Source: Christensenella sp. UBA6420 (GTDB lineage: Bacteria > Bacillota > Clostridia > Christensenellales > DTU072). Taken from it: a DNA stretch of 5,981 nucleotides. Under the pieces are notes generated by a model, which saw nothing but the letters and a program-made list of their open reading frames with translations, made no database searches and was not told the origin of the DNA. Positions within the stretch are counted from its first letter, which is position 1; each line of letters starts with the position of its first letter. The stretch spans positions 1 to 5,981 of the forward strand of contig DJPE01000039.1 of assembly GCA_002439705.1 (NCBI GenBank). The letters run 5' to 3'. A program made the position numbers and the translations under genes. Shown here one piece after another: positions 5,825 through 5,981 of this stretch.

Positions 5825-5981
5825 ATGGGATACACGATTACCGAAAAGCTACTTATGAAAGCGGCGGGAAAATCCGCTATAAAAACGGGAGAACTCATAG
5901 TAGGCAAGCTCGATATGGTCTTAGGTAACGACATAACGAGCCCCGTCGCGATTGCGGAACTCAATAGACGAGGCGTAGATA
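5825..5981 (+). CDS. leuC: 3-isopropylmalate dehydratase large subunit, N-terminal part (runs off the right edge)
   Basis: The first 52 codons are present, beginning MGYTITEKLL and continuing through AGKSAIKTGELI to VLGNDITSPVAI (32-43). This matches the N-terminus of the aconitase-like LeuC subfamily, which works with LeuD to isomerise 2-isopropylmalate to 3-isopropylmalate, the second leucine-specific step. The iron-sulfur cluster cysteines lie beyond the window, so completeness cannot be judged. The gene starts 10 nt after the leuA stop. Its ribosome binding site AAGGAG (5814-5819) begins on the last base of the leuA stop codon and lies 5 nt from the ATG, so the two genes are clearly in one operon. 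leuD and leuB would be expected next. Confidence 0.93.
   Translation, partial: MGYTITEKLLMKAAGKSAIKTGELIVGKLDMVLGNDITSPVAIAELNRRGVD

Noticed and set aside
1..5981. CRISPR array, insertion sequence ends, or toxin-antitoxin or defence genes
   Set aside because: No regularly spaced direct repeats, no paired terminal inverted repeats and no recognisable defence or toxin genes are visible in the window.

Overview
The window looks like a chromosomal segment of a Gram-positive, Clostridia-like bacterium. The support is indirect: strong AAGGAG/GGAGG-type ribosome binding sites, near-consensus sigma-A promoters, a Firmicutes-style tRNA-Ser with encoded CCA, and proteins closest in motif pattern to clostridial families. 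No species can be named.

Layout from left to right. Positions 1-784 are AT-rich (hand-counted 60-base lines give about 28-35% GC). They hold the 5' part of a small membrane-protein gene on the minus strand (1-207, running off the window) and, on the plus strand, the C-terminal remnant of a large serine recombinase that has lost its catalytic end. This remnant runs head-on into the terminator and 3' end of a minus-strand tRNA-Ser(GGA) gene (785-875). From there to the right edge the base composition rises (sampled lines 40-55% GC) and the genes look like ordinary chromosome.

Positions 984-4187 form a tight three-gene minus-strand operon: a type II glycerate kinase, a cation diffusion facilitator transporter, and a membrane-anchored or lipoprotein metallophosphoesterase. 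The genes overlap by 4 nt and 26 nt. tRNA-Ser lies downstream on the same strand, with its own promoter (930-958) and its own intrinsic terminator (742-779).

A 112-bp divergent intergenic region (4188-4299) separates this operon from a plus-strand leucine biosynthesis operon: leuA (4300-5814) and the start of leuC (5825 onwards, truncated by the window). leuA has a perfect-consensus promoter, TTGACA-17-TATAAT. The best candidate promoter for the glycerate kinase operon runs the other way, and its -10 box overlaps the leuA -10 box in the palindrome ATTATAAT, so the two could not be occupied at the same time.

I found no undescribed multi-gene system. The most interesting points are the composition step and broken recombinase at the tRNA-Ser gene (the edge of a decayed or partly seen mobile element), the overlapping divergent promoters, and a possible leaderless promoter on the left-edge gene.
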